Positions 1 to 6,450 of a stretch of 10,152 nt of DNA are shown here, piece by piece (within the stretch, counting starts at the first letter, position 1; each line of letters begins with the position of its first letter). Location of the stretch: positions 1 through 10,152 of the forward strand of contig CAYYNB010000198.1 in the NCBI GenBank assembly GCA_964472565.1, given 5' to 3'. The DNA is from DATAMF01 sp964472565. Its GTDB lineage: Bacteria; Chloroflexota; Anaerolineae; Aggregatilineales; Aggregatilineaceae. A program made the translations under genes and the position numbers. Under the pieces are notes generated by a model. The model had not been told where the DNA came from. It did no database searches and saw only the letters and a list, made by a program, of their open reading frames with translations.

Positions 1-26
1 CCCCCTTTGATCCCGCTTGAGGGGAA

Positions 27-63
27 AACTGGCGACGCGAACAGTGTTTTCGCGTCGCCAGTT
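27..63 (+). terminator. Strong hairpin, probable terminator of an upstream gene
   Basis: Positions 27-41 (AACTGGCGACGCGAA) pair perfectly with 49-63, giving a 15-bp GC-rich stem with a 7-base loop. An A-rich stretch (25-28) precedes it and a T-rich stretch (62-67) follows. This is the layout of an intrinsic terminator, although the T tract is short and broken. It probably ends transcription of a gene lying left of the window. No such gene is visible, so the assignment is inferred. Confidence 0.6.
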
Positions 64-83
64 ATTTCACTGAACGAAATAAC
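61..83. repeat. Second inverted repeat overlapping the first hairpin
   Basis: GTTATTTC (61-68) is the exact reverse complement of GAAATAAC (76-83), with a 7-base loop. Its left arm shares three bases (61-63) with the right arm of the preceding hairpin, so the two stems compete at their boundary. It could be a secondary terminator element, a protein-binding palindrome or chance. It is AT-rich and weak as an RNA stem. Confidence 0.4.
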
Positions 84-129
84 CATCCATTCGTTTAAAT
101 TGTTAAAACTCCCTGGCAGCGGTTGGAGC

Positions 130-135
130 TATAAT
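130..135 (+). promoter_or_regulatory. Possible -10 element (TATAAT)
   Basis: A perfect TATAAT lies at 130-135 downstream of the two hairpins. At the usual 17-base spacing I find no recognisable -35 hexamer (the bases there are AACTCC), and there is no extended -10 TG. It is the best promoter candidate for the plus-strand cluster starting at 427, but rests on the -10 match alone. Confidence 0.25.
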
Positions 136-175
136 CAAGCATAACATGGAAAAGCGACTCTGTCTTCGTCATCCG

Positions 176-227
176 ATGGCTAACTTCAGTGACTAACTTC
201 AATGGTTAACTTCGATGGTAAACTTCA
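176..227. repeat. Four-copy 13-bp tandem repeat
   Basis: Four head-to-tail 13-base units occupy 176-188, 189-201, 202-214 and 215-227: ATGGCTAACTTCA, GTGACTAACTTCA, ATGGTTAACTTCG, ATGGTAAACTTCA. The core AACTTC is invariant and the first half drifts. The period is not a multiple of three, so it is not a coding repeat. It may be an iteron-like binding array or a slippage product. Confidence 0.75.
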
Positions 228-240
228 CGAGGGGGAAGAT

Positions 241-268
241 CGGGCGCGGCAAGCCAACGCCCCTACGA
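241..268. repeat. Dispersed palindromic repeat, copy A
   Basis: The unit runs from CGGGCGCGGCAAGC to AACGCCCCTACGA, with GGGCG/CGCCC complementary ends. A near-identical copy lies at 6597-6625, and partial or diverged ones at 327-342, 6655-6688 and 6778-6805. All are intergenic. This suggests a REP- or MITE-like family spread in the genome. I cannot count copies outside the window. Confidence 0.65.
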
Positions 269-326
269 GCTGCCTGTTTTGCGGGTGAATAAGGGCTGTT
301 TTTCGCAAAAAAAGACTTGAGTTGAT

Positions 327-342
327 GCCTAACGCCCCTACA
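327..342. repeat. Half-copy of the dispersed palindromic repeat
   Basis: GCCTAACGCCCCTACA matches the right half of the copy at 241-268 (GCCAACGCCCCTACGA) with small differences. The left half is absent. It lies where an extended reading frame of the methyltransferase would begin, which argues that the true start codon is further downstream at 427. Confidence 0.45.
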
Positions 343-426
343 AATGGGTGTGAGTCATGGATAGCTGACCGGGTTGGCGAGGGGGGTTGGGTGTTGTCCG
401 AAATTTCAGCAGAGGGGAAGTTGCAG

Positions 427-1215
427 ATGACTGTACCGAATTTGGATCGTTTTAGCGGAATAGCCGATGTTTACGATCAGTTTCGCCCGAAAGTCCCGGC
501 GGCGTTCGCGGATTTGTTGATCCAACTGGTGGGCGCGCCGAATTGGGTGGTAGATGTGGGATGCGGAACGGGGCTATCGACGCGGATATGGGCGGGACGT
601 GCCGCGCAAATCATCGGGATTGAACCGAACCAGGATATGCGAGAAGAGGCCGAACGACGCACAACGGATACTAACATCCGGTATCAGGATGGGATCGGGG
701 CGAAAACAGGATTACCAGATGGAAACGCGGATATTGTCACGGTGTCGCAGGCGCTCCACTGGATGGAACCTGAACCGACTTTCGCGGAGGTGGCGCGGAT
801 TCTGCGTCCGGGTGGGGTGTTGGCGGCGATTGACTGCGACTGGCCGCCGTGTATGAACTGGGAAGCGGAAGCGGCATACAATGCGTGTATGGAACAAGCG
901 ACACGACTGATCGAAGAACGGGGATATGTCAAAGCAACGCGCCTATGGGATAAAGCAGGGCACCTGGGGCGCATGGAACACAGTGGGCACTTCCGGTATG
1001 TGCGCGAGGTGGTGCTGCATCACGTGGAACAAGGCAACGCGGAACGGCTGGTGGGAGTGGCACTCAGCCAGGGGCGGGTGGCGATTGCGCTGCGGAACGG
1101 GATCAGCGAAGATGAGGCAGGCGTTACGGCGCTGCGGGATGTGGCCGAGCGCACACTAGGAAATGAATTGAAGCCCTGGTATTTTGGTTATCGGGTGAGG
1201 CTGGGGATTAAGTGA
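427..1215 (+). CDS. Class I SAM-dependent methyltransferase
   Basis: A 262-residue cytosolic enzyme that should transfer a methyl group from S-adenosylmethionine; the acceptor is unknown. Motif I is VVDVGCGTG (residues 41-49), followed by an acidic residue in GIEPN (E66) for the ribose hydroxyls, QALHWM (108-113) and the post-motif RPGG (127-130). The N-terminus FSGIADVYDQFRP is typical of the UbiE/Methyltransf_11 group, which includes trans-aconitate-methyltransferase-like proteins. The frame stays open upstream to a TTG/ATG at 322/325, but that part lies in repeat sequence. The ATG at 427 has AGAGGGG nine bases upstream and starts the conserved part, so I prefer it. The gene ends one base before larA, so the two are probably cotranscribed. 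Confidence 0.88.
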   Translation: MTVPNLDRFSGIADVYDQFRPKVPAAFADLLIQLVGAPNWVVDVGCGTGLSTRIWAGRAAQIIGIEPNQDMREEAERRTTDTNIRYQDGIGAKTGLPDGNADIVTVSQALHWMEPEPTFAEVARILRPGGVLAAIDCDWPPCMNWEAEAAYNACMEQATRLIEERGYVKATRLWDKAGHLGRMEHSGHFRYVREVVLHHVEQGNAERLVGVALSQGRVAIALRNGISEDEAGVTALRDVAERTLGNELKPWYFGYRVRLGIK

Positions 1216-1216
1216 C

Positions 1217-2464
1217 ATGGAATTTCGAGTTCCGTATGGGAAAAGCCAGATAGGATTCAGCGTACCGGATACGTATACGGTGGAATGGATTGGGCCTGAA
1301 CTCAGAAACGTAAAACCCTACCATTCCGTTCAGGATGCGATTGAAAATCCACTGGGGGCCGTGCCCGACTTACGGCAGGTGAAATCGGTGGCGATTGCGG
1401 TGCCCGATAAAACACGCCCGATGAGACCGGAGGCGCTGTTCACTCTGCTGCGCTGGCTGCACCGTCATGATTTATGGCCGGAAGCGATCACCATCCTGAT
1501 CGCAACGGGAACTCATACGCCGATGAAAGCGGAAGACTATGACCTCGCGCTCACAGATGCCGCGAAAAATTACCGGGTGATTTCACATGACTGCGATGAT
1601 GTCGAGAAACTGGCATATTATGGGGAAACGACGCGCGGTACGCCGGTATGGGTCAACCGGGAATTTGTCCGCGCCGATTTACGGGTGGTGATTGGGAATA
1701 TTGAGCCGCACCAATTTATGGGATTTTCGGGCGGGGTTAAAAGCGCGGCGATTGGATTAACCGGACGGGAGACGATCAACCGGAACCATGCGCTGATGGT
1801 TGAACCCGGCGCGGATTTGGGACGGTATGAAGACAACCCGGTGCGGCAGGATGTGGAAGAGATCGGGCGGATGATCGGCGTGAATCTGGCGATCAATACC
1901 ATTCTGGATTTTGATAAAGACATCGCGCATGTCTTCGCGGGGGATCCGGTAGACGTGATGAAGGCGGGGATTCCGCTGGTGCGCAAGGAATACGAGATTC
2001 AGGTGGAGACGCCATTTGATGTCGTGATCACGGCTCCGGGGGGACATCCGAAAGATATTAACCTGTATCAAGCACAAAAAGCACTGTCACATGCGTCGCG
2101 AGTCACGAAAGATGGCGGCACGGTGATTTTGGTGGCGGCGTGTCCTGAAGGAACGGGGAACGCGCGGTATGAGCAGTGGATCAAAGGGATGGCCTCACAT
2201 GAGGCTGTGCTGGAACGATTTGCTCAAGAAGAATTCCGGCTGGGTCCGCACAAGGCTTTTCAGATTGCGCGGGATGCGGTGCGGATCAAACCGCTGATCA
2301 AATCGGAAATGGCGGATGAATTCGTGCGATCTCTGCTGCTGACGCCGATTCAGGATGTGACGGACGCCTTACAAGTCGTGCTGCGGGATTTACCGGATGA
2401 TGCACGGATTGGGGTGATTCCGATAGCAAATGCAACGATTCCCGTCCTATGCCCGAAGCCCTAA
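1217..2464 (+). CDS. larA: LarA-family nickel-dependent racemase/epimerase
   Basis: A 415-residue cytosolic protein of the lactate racemase (DUF2088) family, close to the 424 residues of Lactobacillus plantarum LarA. All key landmarks are in register: PDKTRP (R67, like R75), GTH (H100, like H108), EPH (H165, like H174), GGVK (K175, like K184, which binds the nickel-pincer cofactor), RNH (H191, like H200) and YQAQK (K288, like K298). The enzyme is therefore probably active. The family interconverts 2-hydroxy-acid stereoisomers by hydride transfer, but many members act on substrates other than lactate, so the symbol denotes family only. The cofactor makers LarB, LarC and LarE are not in the window. 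The start follows the methyltransferase stop by one base with GGGG ten bases upstream; its end overlaps the next gene by 16 bp. Confidence 0.88.
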   Translation: MEFRVPYGKSQIGFSVPDTYTVEWIGPELRNVKPYHSVQDAIENPLGAVPDLRQVKSVAIAVPDKTRPMRPEALFTLLRWLHRHDLWPEAITILIATGTHTPMKAEDYDLALTDAAKNYRVISHDCDDVEKLAYYGETTRGTPVWVNREFVRADLRVVIGNIEPHQFMGFSGGVKSAAIGLTGRETINRNHALMVEPGADLGRYEDNPVRQDVEEIGRMIGVNLAINTILDFDKDIAHVFAGDPVDVMKAGIPLVRKEYEIQVETPFDVVITAPGGHPKDINLYQAQKALSHASRVTKDGGTVILVAACPEGTGNARYEQWIKGMASHEAVLERFAQEEFRLGPHKAFQIARDAVRIKPLIKSEMADEFVRSLLLTPIQDVTDALQVVLRDLPDDARIGVIPIANATIPVLCPKP

Positions 2465-3078
2465 ACGTTCTCTGGTGGAGCGCGCGCACCTGGATACGAA
2501 ACCTGATCCCGCTGACGCTATTGAGCATGGTGTGGGCAGGGCTGGGTGCAACGGTGGTTTTGTTTCCCTTTGTTACAGCGGGGTTATTCGTGGTGGCGAA
2601 CCGGATCGTATATGGGAAACCGGCACGGCTGCGGGATTTCGTCGCCGGGGGGCGGCGGTATTGGTGGCAGGGAACCCAATGGGTTATCACAAATGGGGTG
2701 GCCGGGCTGGTGATCAGCGTGATTGTGTACGCGTGGCCCGTTAAAGTCGAACTCAACGAGTGGATAGCCCTGCTTGCTGCCCTCAGTACCCTGATATGGT
2801 TTGCGCTGCAATTCTATTTTTGGCCGCTGATGCTGGAAACGACGCAAAAACAATACAGCACCGTTTTATTCAGCATGCTGATGCTGCTTATGTCTGCGCC
2901 GATCTATACGCTGACCCTGCTGGCCGCCAGCGGCACCTTGATGTGGATCACTCTTCAGACGGTGTGGCCGGTGGGATTGTGGGTTGTAAGTTATGTGGCG
3001 GTGGTGGCTAACCGGGCTGTTATCGAGCGGCTGGAACAGTATGGGGGGGAACCGGATGAACGGCGACTGTGGCGATAG
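2449..3078 (+). CDS. Multi-pass membrane protein of unknown function
   Basis: A 209-residue, strongly hydrophobic protein with about five membrane segments, roughly at residues 20-50 (long, perhaps two helices), 78-97, 104-127, 137-160 and 162-187. The C-terminal tail is charged (EQYGGEPDERRLWR). The opening, with a Trp/Arg-rich entry and a Pro-containing first hydrophobic stretch before VTAGLFVVANR, recalls DUF624/YesL-like membrane proteins, but I cannot confirm this. Its ATG lies within the last 16 bases of larA with no clear Shine-Dalgarno, which suggests translational coupling. Context makes a role linked to the LarA substrate, such as transport, possible but unproven. Confidence 0.78.
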   Translation: MPEALNVLWWSARTWIRNLIPLTLLSMVWAGLGATVVLFPFVTAGLFVVANRIVYGKPARLRDFVAGGRRYWWQGTQWVITNGVAGLVISVIVYAWPVKVELNEWIALLAALSTLIWFALQFYFWPLMLETTQKQYSTVLFSMLMLLMSAPIYTLTLLAASGTLMWITLQTVWPVGLWVVSYVAVVANRAVIERLEQYGGEPDERRLWR

Positions 3079-3090
3079 CGTATTTTTGGG

Positions 3091-3096
3091 TATAAT
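3091..3096 (+). promoter_or_regulatory. Possible -10 element before the MBL-fold gene
   Basis: A perfect TATAAT lies 13 bases after the membrane-protein stop and 35 bases before the next start codon, a plausible place for a promoter. The hexamer 17 bases upstream (TGTGGC) is a poor -35. Without it, the two MBL-unit genes could simply be read through from the larA cluster. Confidence 0.4.
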
Positions 3097-3110
3097 TAGA
3101 GGCGATTTCT

Positions 3111-3134
3111 AGAGGAAAAAATGGGGTTGGTATG
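3111..3134 (+). promoter_or_regulatory. Ribosome binding region with two competing ATGs
   Basis: AGAGGA (3111-3116) sits four bases before an ATG at 3121 that is out of frame with the MBL-fold gene and opens a 40-codon frame ending at 3243. The in-frame ATG at 3132 is 15 bases from AGAGGA but has GGGG (3123-3126) five bases upstream. The conserved opening MDITWYGHSCFRI fixes 3132 as the main start. The upstream ATG may be unused or may compete with it. Confidence 0.4.
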
Positions 3135-3773
3135 GATATCACATGGTATGGGCACAGTTGTTTTCGGATCGCGGATCGGGGACGCGCAGCCGTCGTCACG
3201 GATCCGTTTGATGAGAGCCTGGGATATGAAGTTCCCAAGCTAAAGGCCGATATTGTCACGATTAGCCATCAGGCTCCAGGGCACAGCAATCTGGCAGTGG
3301 TGAAAGGCTGTGAACACATTGTTGAGGGGCCGGGCGAGTATGAGATTGGGGGCGTGTTTATCATCGGCGTGGCGACAGTAGACCTCAAGGCGGAGAGTCC
3401 GCGCCGGAATGTGGTTTATGTGCTGGATTATGATGGATTGACGATTGCCCACCTGGGTAATTTGGCACATGTGCCCGATCAATCGATGATCGATACATTC
3501 GGCCCTATCGATATCGCGCTGGTTCCAGTGGGCGGCGGCAGCAGCCTGTCATCGAGCCAGGCAGCGGAAGTGGTCAGTTTGCTTGAACCGAGTATCGTTG
3601 TCCCGATGCATTTTCGGACTGACGCCCTGCGCGAAATGGACCTGGATCCGCTCGACCGATTTTTGAAAGAAATGGGAGTCAACGCGATCCAAGAAGAACC
3701 TATGCTGCGCGTGGGTGGTTCAAGCTCACTGCCAGAACAAACCCAAGTGATCCTGTTGGACTACCGCCATTAG
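3132..3773 (+). CDS. Metallo-beta-lactamase-fold protein with altered metal motif
   Basis: A 213-residue cytosolic protein of the Lactamase_B_3 / UlaG-like branch. Family marks are WYGHSCF (residues 5-11), TDPF (23-26), PGEYEIGG (67-74), HLG (107-109), VPVGGG (132-137) and VPMHF (157-161). The metal-binding HxHxDH signature, normally like SHSHPDH, reads SHQAPGH here (45-51): first and last His remain, while the second His and the Asp are Ala48 and Gly50. The usual HLGDLGH is HLGNLAH (N110). Loss of these ligands suggests a non-catalytic or differently metallated protein. The frame is otherwise full length and undamaged, so it is not an obvious pseudogene. It is followed after 13 bases by the next gene, probably in one transcript. 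Confidence 0.85.
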   Translation: MDITWYGHSCFRIADRGRAAVVTDPFDESLGYEVPKLKADIVTISHQAPGHSNLAVVKGCEHIVEGPGEYEIGGVFIIGVATVDLKAESPRRNVVYVLDYDGLTIAHLGNLAHVPDQSMIDTFGPIDIALVPVGGGSSLSSSQAAEVVSLLEPSIVVPMHFRTDALREMDLDPLDRFLKEMGVNAIQEEPMLRVGGSSSLPEQTQVILLDYRH

Positions 3774-3786
3774 TCAGGAAAGCTCT

Positions 3787-4086
3787 ATGATCAAACTGTT
3801 GCTCAGTTGGGATATCAAACCCGGTCAGGACCAGGAATATTTCGAATTCATGGTCCGGGAATTTGCGCCGGGGATCACCCGGCTAGGTCTCAACCCGACC
3901 GAAGCATGGTTTGCCGTGTTTGGTGACTGCCCGCAGATTCTAATGGAGGGCGTTACCGAAGACCTGGGAACGATGCGGCAACTGCTGGAGAGTGATGAAT
4001 GGGACGCGCTGCACACCAAACTGCTGGGATATGTGGATAACTACCAGCAAAAGATTGTGCGGGCCAGCGGCGGGTTCCAAATCTAG
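3787..4086 (+). CDS. Small conserved-looking protein, possible ferredoxin-like fold
   Basis: A 99-residue soluble protein with no signal peptide or membrane segment. The start MIKLLLSWDIKPGQDQEYFEFMV, the middle strand region with Trp and Phe (EAWFAVFG) and a later helix-strand part fit the beta-alpha-beta-beta-alpha-beta pattern of dimeric alpha/beta-barrel (ABM-like) proteins. This is pattern-based, not a recognised family. AGGAAAG lies seven bases before the ATG. It follows the MBL-fold gene by 13 bases and is probably cotranscribed with it. No catalytic residues can be assigned. Confidence 0.72.
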   Translation: MIKLLLSWDIKPGQDQEYFEFMVREFAPGITRLGLNPTEAWFAVFGDCPQILMEGVTEDLGTMRQLLESDEWDALHTKLLGYVDNYQQKIVRASGGFQI

Positions 4087-4179
4087 GGTGGGGTTAATCC
4101 TCTGCTGATACCCAACGACGCAACGGTGTAGTAACTCCTCCTGTATCTTTCCACAATAGCGAGATGGCCATATGATCAT

Positions 4180-4233
4180 GGCAGTCGGCTGGGTTTTCGC
4201 GTAAAACTTGCGTGAAACCCTGCGACGGCTGCC
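4180..4233. repeat. Large imperfect inverted repeat
   Basis: GGCAGTCGGCTGGGTTTTCGCG (split as 4180-4190 and 4191-4201) faces CGTGAAACCC (4211-4220) plus TGCGACGGCTGCC (4221-4233) across a 9-base loop. GGGTTT pairs with AAACCC and GGCAG with CTGCC, with mismatches between. It is followed by only four T (CATTTTGG), so it is a poor intrinsic terminator. It could still end the MBL unit, or be a structured leader or a decayed mobile palindrome. Confidence 0.45.
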
Positions 4234-4350
4234 CATTTTGGGGTGGCGAGGAAATCTTAACGGTTGAAACGGCGCGAGTTATTCCGAGGTTGGGAAGAAA
4301 GTCAGTTCAAAAAACAGGATTTTGCTATCTAGCTTTTCAGGTTTGAGCCA

Positions 4351-4359
4351 TGTTAAGAT
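4351..4359 (+). promoter_or_regulatory. Possible extended -10 promoter of the VWA gene
   Basis: TGTTAAGAT fits an extended -10 (TG, one base, TAAGAT). It would start transcription near 4366, leaving a leader of about 38 bases before the ATG at 4404. No clear -35 hexamer is seen at normal spacing, which extended -10 promoters can tolerate. Confidence 0.35.
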
Positions 4360-4403
4360 TAGACTGAGCTTTCCCGCGCGCGTTCAAGCACAGGAGCAAG
4401 ACT

Positions 4404-6410
4404 ATGCGGCGCTACTTAAGTTTTTTCTTGATACCGCTACTAATCGTTTTTCAAACTGCCCTTGCCCAAGAATCCATTGCAGCTCTCGTCGAAATTGGGA
4501 CGATTAATACTGAGAATTTTCCACAGATCACTTTTTCCGTTAACCTGCAAGACGAATTCCATGCTCCCATCGCCAACCTGACGGCTGAAGATTTTCAGGT
4601 GTACCTTGATGGGGAAGTAGTACCCATATTGTCTCTCGAAAATGTGACACAAAATGATCTTCCGATCTCCGTTGTGCTGGTTATCGATACCAGCGAAAGT
4701 ATGTTGGGACAAGCCATAGACGATGCGAAAGCAGCAGCACTCGCCTTTTTGGATAACCTTGCTCCAGGAGATGAAGTGGCGCTGATTGACTTCGATACCA
4801 CCGTCAAGGTTGCGCTGGAATTTACAACCGATTTGGACGCCGTGCGAAACGCGATCAATACCCTGGAAGCCAACGGAAGAACCGCCCTGTATGATGCCAG
4901 CTATACAGCGGCAGAATTTGCAACCCAAGCCCACAACCCGCGCCGATTTGTAGTGATGCTGACGGATGGGAATGAATATGGGGGATTGAGCGTTAATCCA
5001 CGAGAGGCTGGGATTGCATTGGCAACCGAGCAATTTATCCCGTTTTATGTGATCGGGATAGGGTATGTGGATGCGCGTTATCTGACAGCCCTGGCTGAAC
5101 AAACGCGCGGATTGTCGTACCTATACCCGAATTCGGCTACCCTGACTGAGACCTATCAGTATTTATCTACCTACCTGCGTTCGCCATACTATGTTATGGT
5201 TGACAGCGGGTTGGAGCCAGATGGGACCGAACATACGCTGCGCGTTGAGGCTGCTGGGGGAAGCGCCGAAACGACCTTTACCGCGCCGGATTTATATCCT
5301 CAACTCGCGTTTGAGGGACTACCGGAAGGTGAATTAAGCGAAGCTACAACGGTTACGGCACAGGTGAGCGCCGTACGCGGGATCGGTGAAAGTGGGCTGC
5401 TCGTGGATGGTGAAGCGGCTGAAGTCGATTTCAGCCAAGCTGGTGAAAATGCAGTGAGTGCAAGCCTGACACTTGATCCGTATGATTTTGAACCGGGTGT
5501 ACCCCATACGGTGCGACTGACGGCTACGGATGCACAGGGCGGGATGCGCGAGTTGAGCGCGCCATTCACTGTCGCGGATATGCCGCCTGTTGTTCAAATT
5601 GAAGGGCTGGACGAAGGGGCGGAAATCAGCCAGAGTGGGATGGTCAATTTTGCGGTGATTGTCGAACAAGCACAACAAGAGATTCAGCAAATCAGCGTGA
5701 ATATTGATGGACAACCTATCGCAGAGGATAACAATTCACCCTATGAGTTTGGGGTGGATGTGCTGCCGTTTGGTCCAGGCAACCATACGCTGGAAGTTGT
5801 GATGATGGATGCAAGTGGCGAAACGATCCTTACACGCCCGTTTTCGGTGTCGGCTGCACTTTTTGTGACACCGTCGCCCACACCGACGAATACTCCGACA
5901 GCTACACCAACTTTCACAGCAACGTACACGGCGATGCCGACAGACATGCCAACTGCGACCGCTACTGAAACGGCAATGCCAACTGCTACCGACGAACCGA
6001 CGAGCACCAGCACGGCGACAACTCAACCATCGAATACGCCAGATGTGGCGGCAACGGAAGCCATGCAGGTAGCTCAAGCGATGACATCTACGGCTGAAGC
6101 GGCGACAGAAACGCCGCTGCCAACCGTTACTGCAACCAATACGCCCACCGATACGCCAGAACCAACAGCGACCAATACCCCCACCGATACGCCACAACCG
6201 ACGGCAACGGACACACAATCTCCGACAGAAACGCCGCTACCAACTGAAACGCCAACGACGACACCGGTGCCACCACCGGCGGATGTGGATACTGATGATG
6301 ATGGCGGCGTGGGCAGCGGAACCTTGATAGGGGGCGGAATTTTGCTGCTTTTGATCCTGTTAGGCGCGGTTTTATTCGCCAGACGACGGCATGTAAATTC
6401 AGCAGACTGA
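4404..6410 (+). CDS. Secreted, membrane-anchored von Willebrand A domain protein
   Basis: A 668-residue surface protein. Residues 1-21 form a signal peptide (RR, hydrophobic core, cleavage likely after ALA before QES). A VWA domain spans about 87-260 with an intact metal-ion-dependent adhesion site: DTSES (D95, S97, S99), T160 in GRTALYD and D188 in LTDG. Two beta-rich, Ig-like regions follow (about 297-391 and 394-485). A Thr/Pro/Ala stalk runs from about 489 to 625 and includes a 12-residue tandem repeat. An acidic stretch (DVDTDDD), one membrane helix (about 640-659) and a basic ARRRH tail complete it. The topology is outside-facing with a C-terminal anchor. VWA domains bind protein partners or ligands; the target is unknown. 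AGGAG lies eight bases before the ATG. It appears monocistronic, with its own terminator. Confidence 0.9.
   Translation: MRRYLSFFLIPLLIVFQTALAQESIAALVEIGTINTENFPQITFSVNLQDEFHAPIANLTAEDFQVYLDGEVVPILSLENVTQNDLPISVVLVIDTSESMLGQAIDDAKAAALAFLDNLAPGDEVALIDFDTTVKVALEFTTDLDAVRNAINTLEANGRTALYDASYTAAEFATQAHNPRRFVVMLTDGNEYGGLSVNPREAGIALATEQFIPFYVIGIGYVDARYLTALAEQTRGLSYLYPNSATLTETYQYLSTYLRSPYYVMVDSGLEPDGTEHTLRVEAAGGSAETTFTAPDLYPQLAFEGLPEGELSEATTVTAQVSAVRGIGESGLLVDGEAAEVDFSQAGENAVSASLTLDPYDFEPGVPHTVRLTATDAQGGMRELSAPFTVADMPPVVQIEGLDEGAEISQSGMVNFAVIVEQAQQEIQQISVNIDGQPIAEDNNSPYEFGVDVLPFGPGNHTLEVVMMDASGETILTRPFSVSAALFVTPSPTPTNTPTATPTFTATYTAMPTDMPTATATETAMPTATDEPTSTSTATTQPSNTPDVAATEAMQVAQAMTSTAEAATETPLPTVTATNTPTDTPEPTATNTPTDTPQPTATDTQSPTETPLPTETPTTTPVPPPADVDTDDDGGVGSGTLIGGGILLLLILLGAVLFARRRHVNSAD
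6138..6209 (+). repeat. 36-bp coding tandem repeat in the stalk of the VWA protein
   Basis: Two consecutive 36-base units encode NTPTDTPEPTAT (residues 579-590) and NTPTDTPQPTAT (591-602), differing by E to Q and a few silent changes. They belong to a longer degenerate Thr/Pro region. Such units can expand or shrink without breaking the frame and would alter stalk length. Confidence 0.75.
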
Positions 6411-6420
6411 AAGACAGAAT

Positions 6421-6450
6421 AACGCCGGGTTAACAGCCCGGCGTTTTATT
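6421..6450 (+). terminator. Intrinsic terminator of the VWA gene
   Basis: AACGCCGGG (6421-6429) pairs perfectly with CCCGGCGTT (6437-6445) around a 7-base loop, followed by TTATT. It begins 11 bases after the VWA stop codon. The stem has A-rich and T-rich flanks on both sides, so weak termination from the other strand is also possible. Confidence 0.85.

Larger units (their letters stand above)
84..426. other. Gene-free leader before the methyltransferase
   Basis: No convincing gene is seen in these 343 bases. They hold a TATAAT at 130-135, a four-copy 13-bp tandem repeat (176-227), one full (241-268) and one partial (327-342) copy of a dispersed palindromic repeat, and a T5-CGC-A7 stretch at 299-313. 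If transcription starts near 142, the methyltransferase mRNA would have a leader of almost 290 bases through all these repeats. Confidence 0.6.
4087..4403. other. Gene-free stretch before the VWA gene
   Basis: No credible gene is seen in these 317 bases. The stretch holds a large imperfect hairpin (4180-4233) and a possible extended -10 promoter (4351-4359). The rest is unremarkable. Short frames on both strands here lack ribosome sites and protein-like composition. Confidence 0.55.

Noticed and set aside
202..288. 28-codon frame starting in the third tandem-repeat unit
   Set aside because: It runs through the tandem repeat and the palindromic repeat, has no ribosome site and ends soon after; its residues are simply translated repeat.
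3940..4236. 98-codon minus-strand frame
   Set aside because: It mostly mirrors the well-supported plus-strand gene at 3787-4086 and has no ribosome site.
5736..6218. 160-codon minus-strand frame very rich in Arg, Cys and Trp
   Set aside because: It is the reverse complement of the Thr/Pro-stalk codons (ACG, CCA, ACC), which prevents stops; the composition is an artefact.
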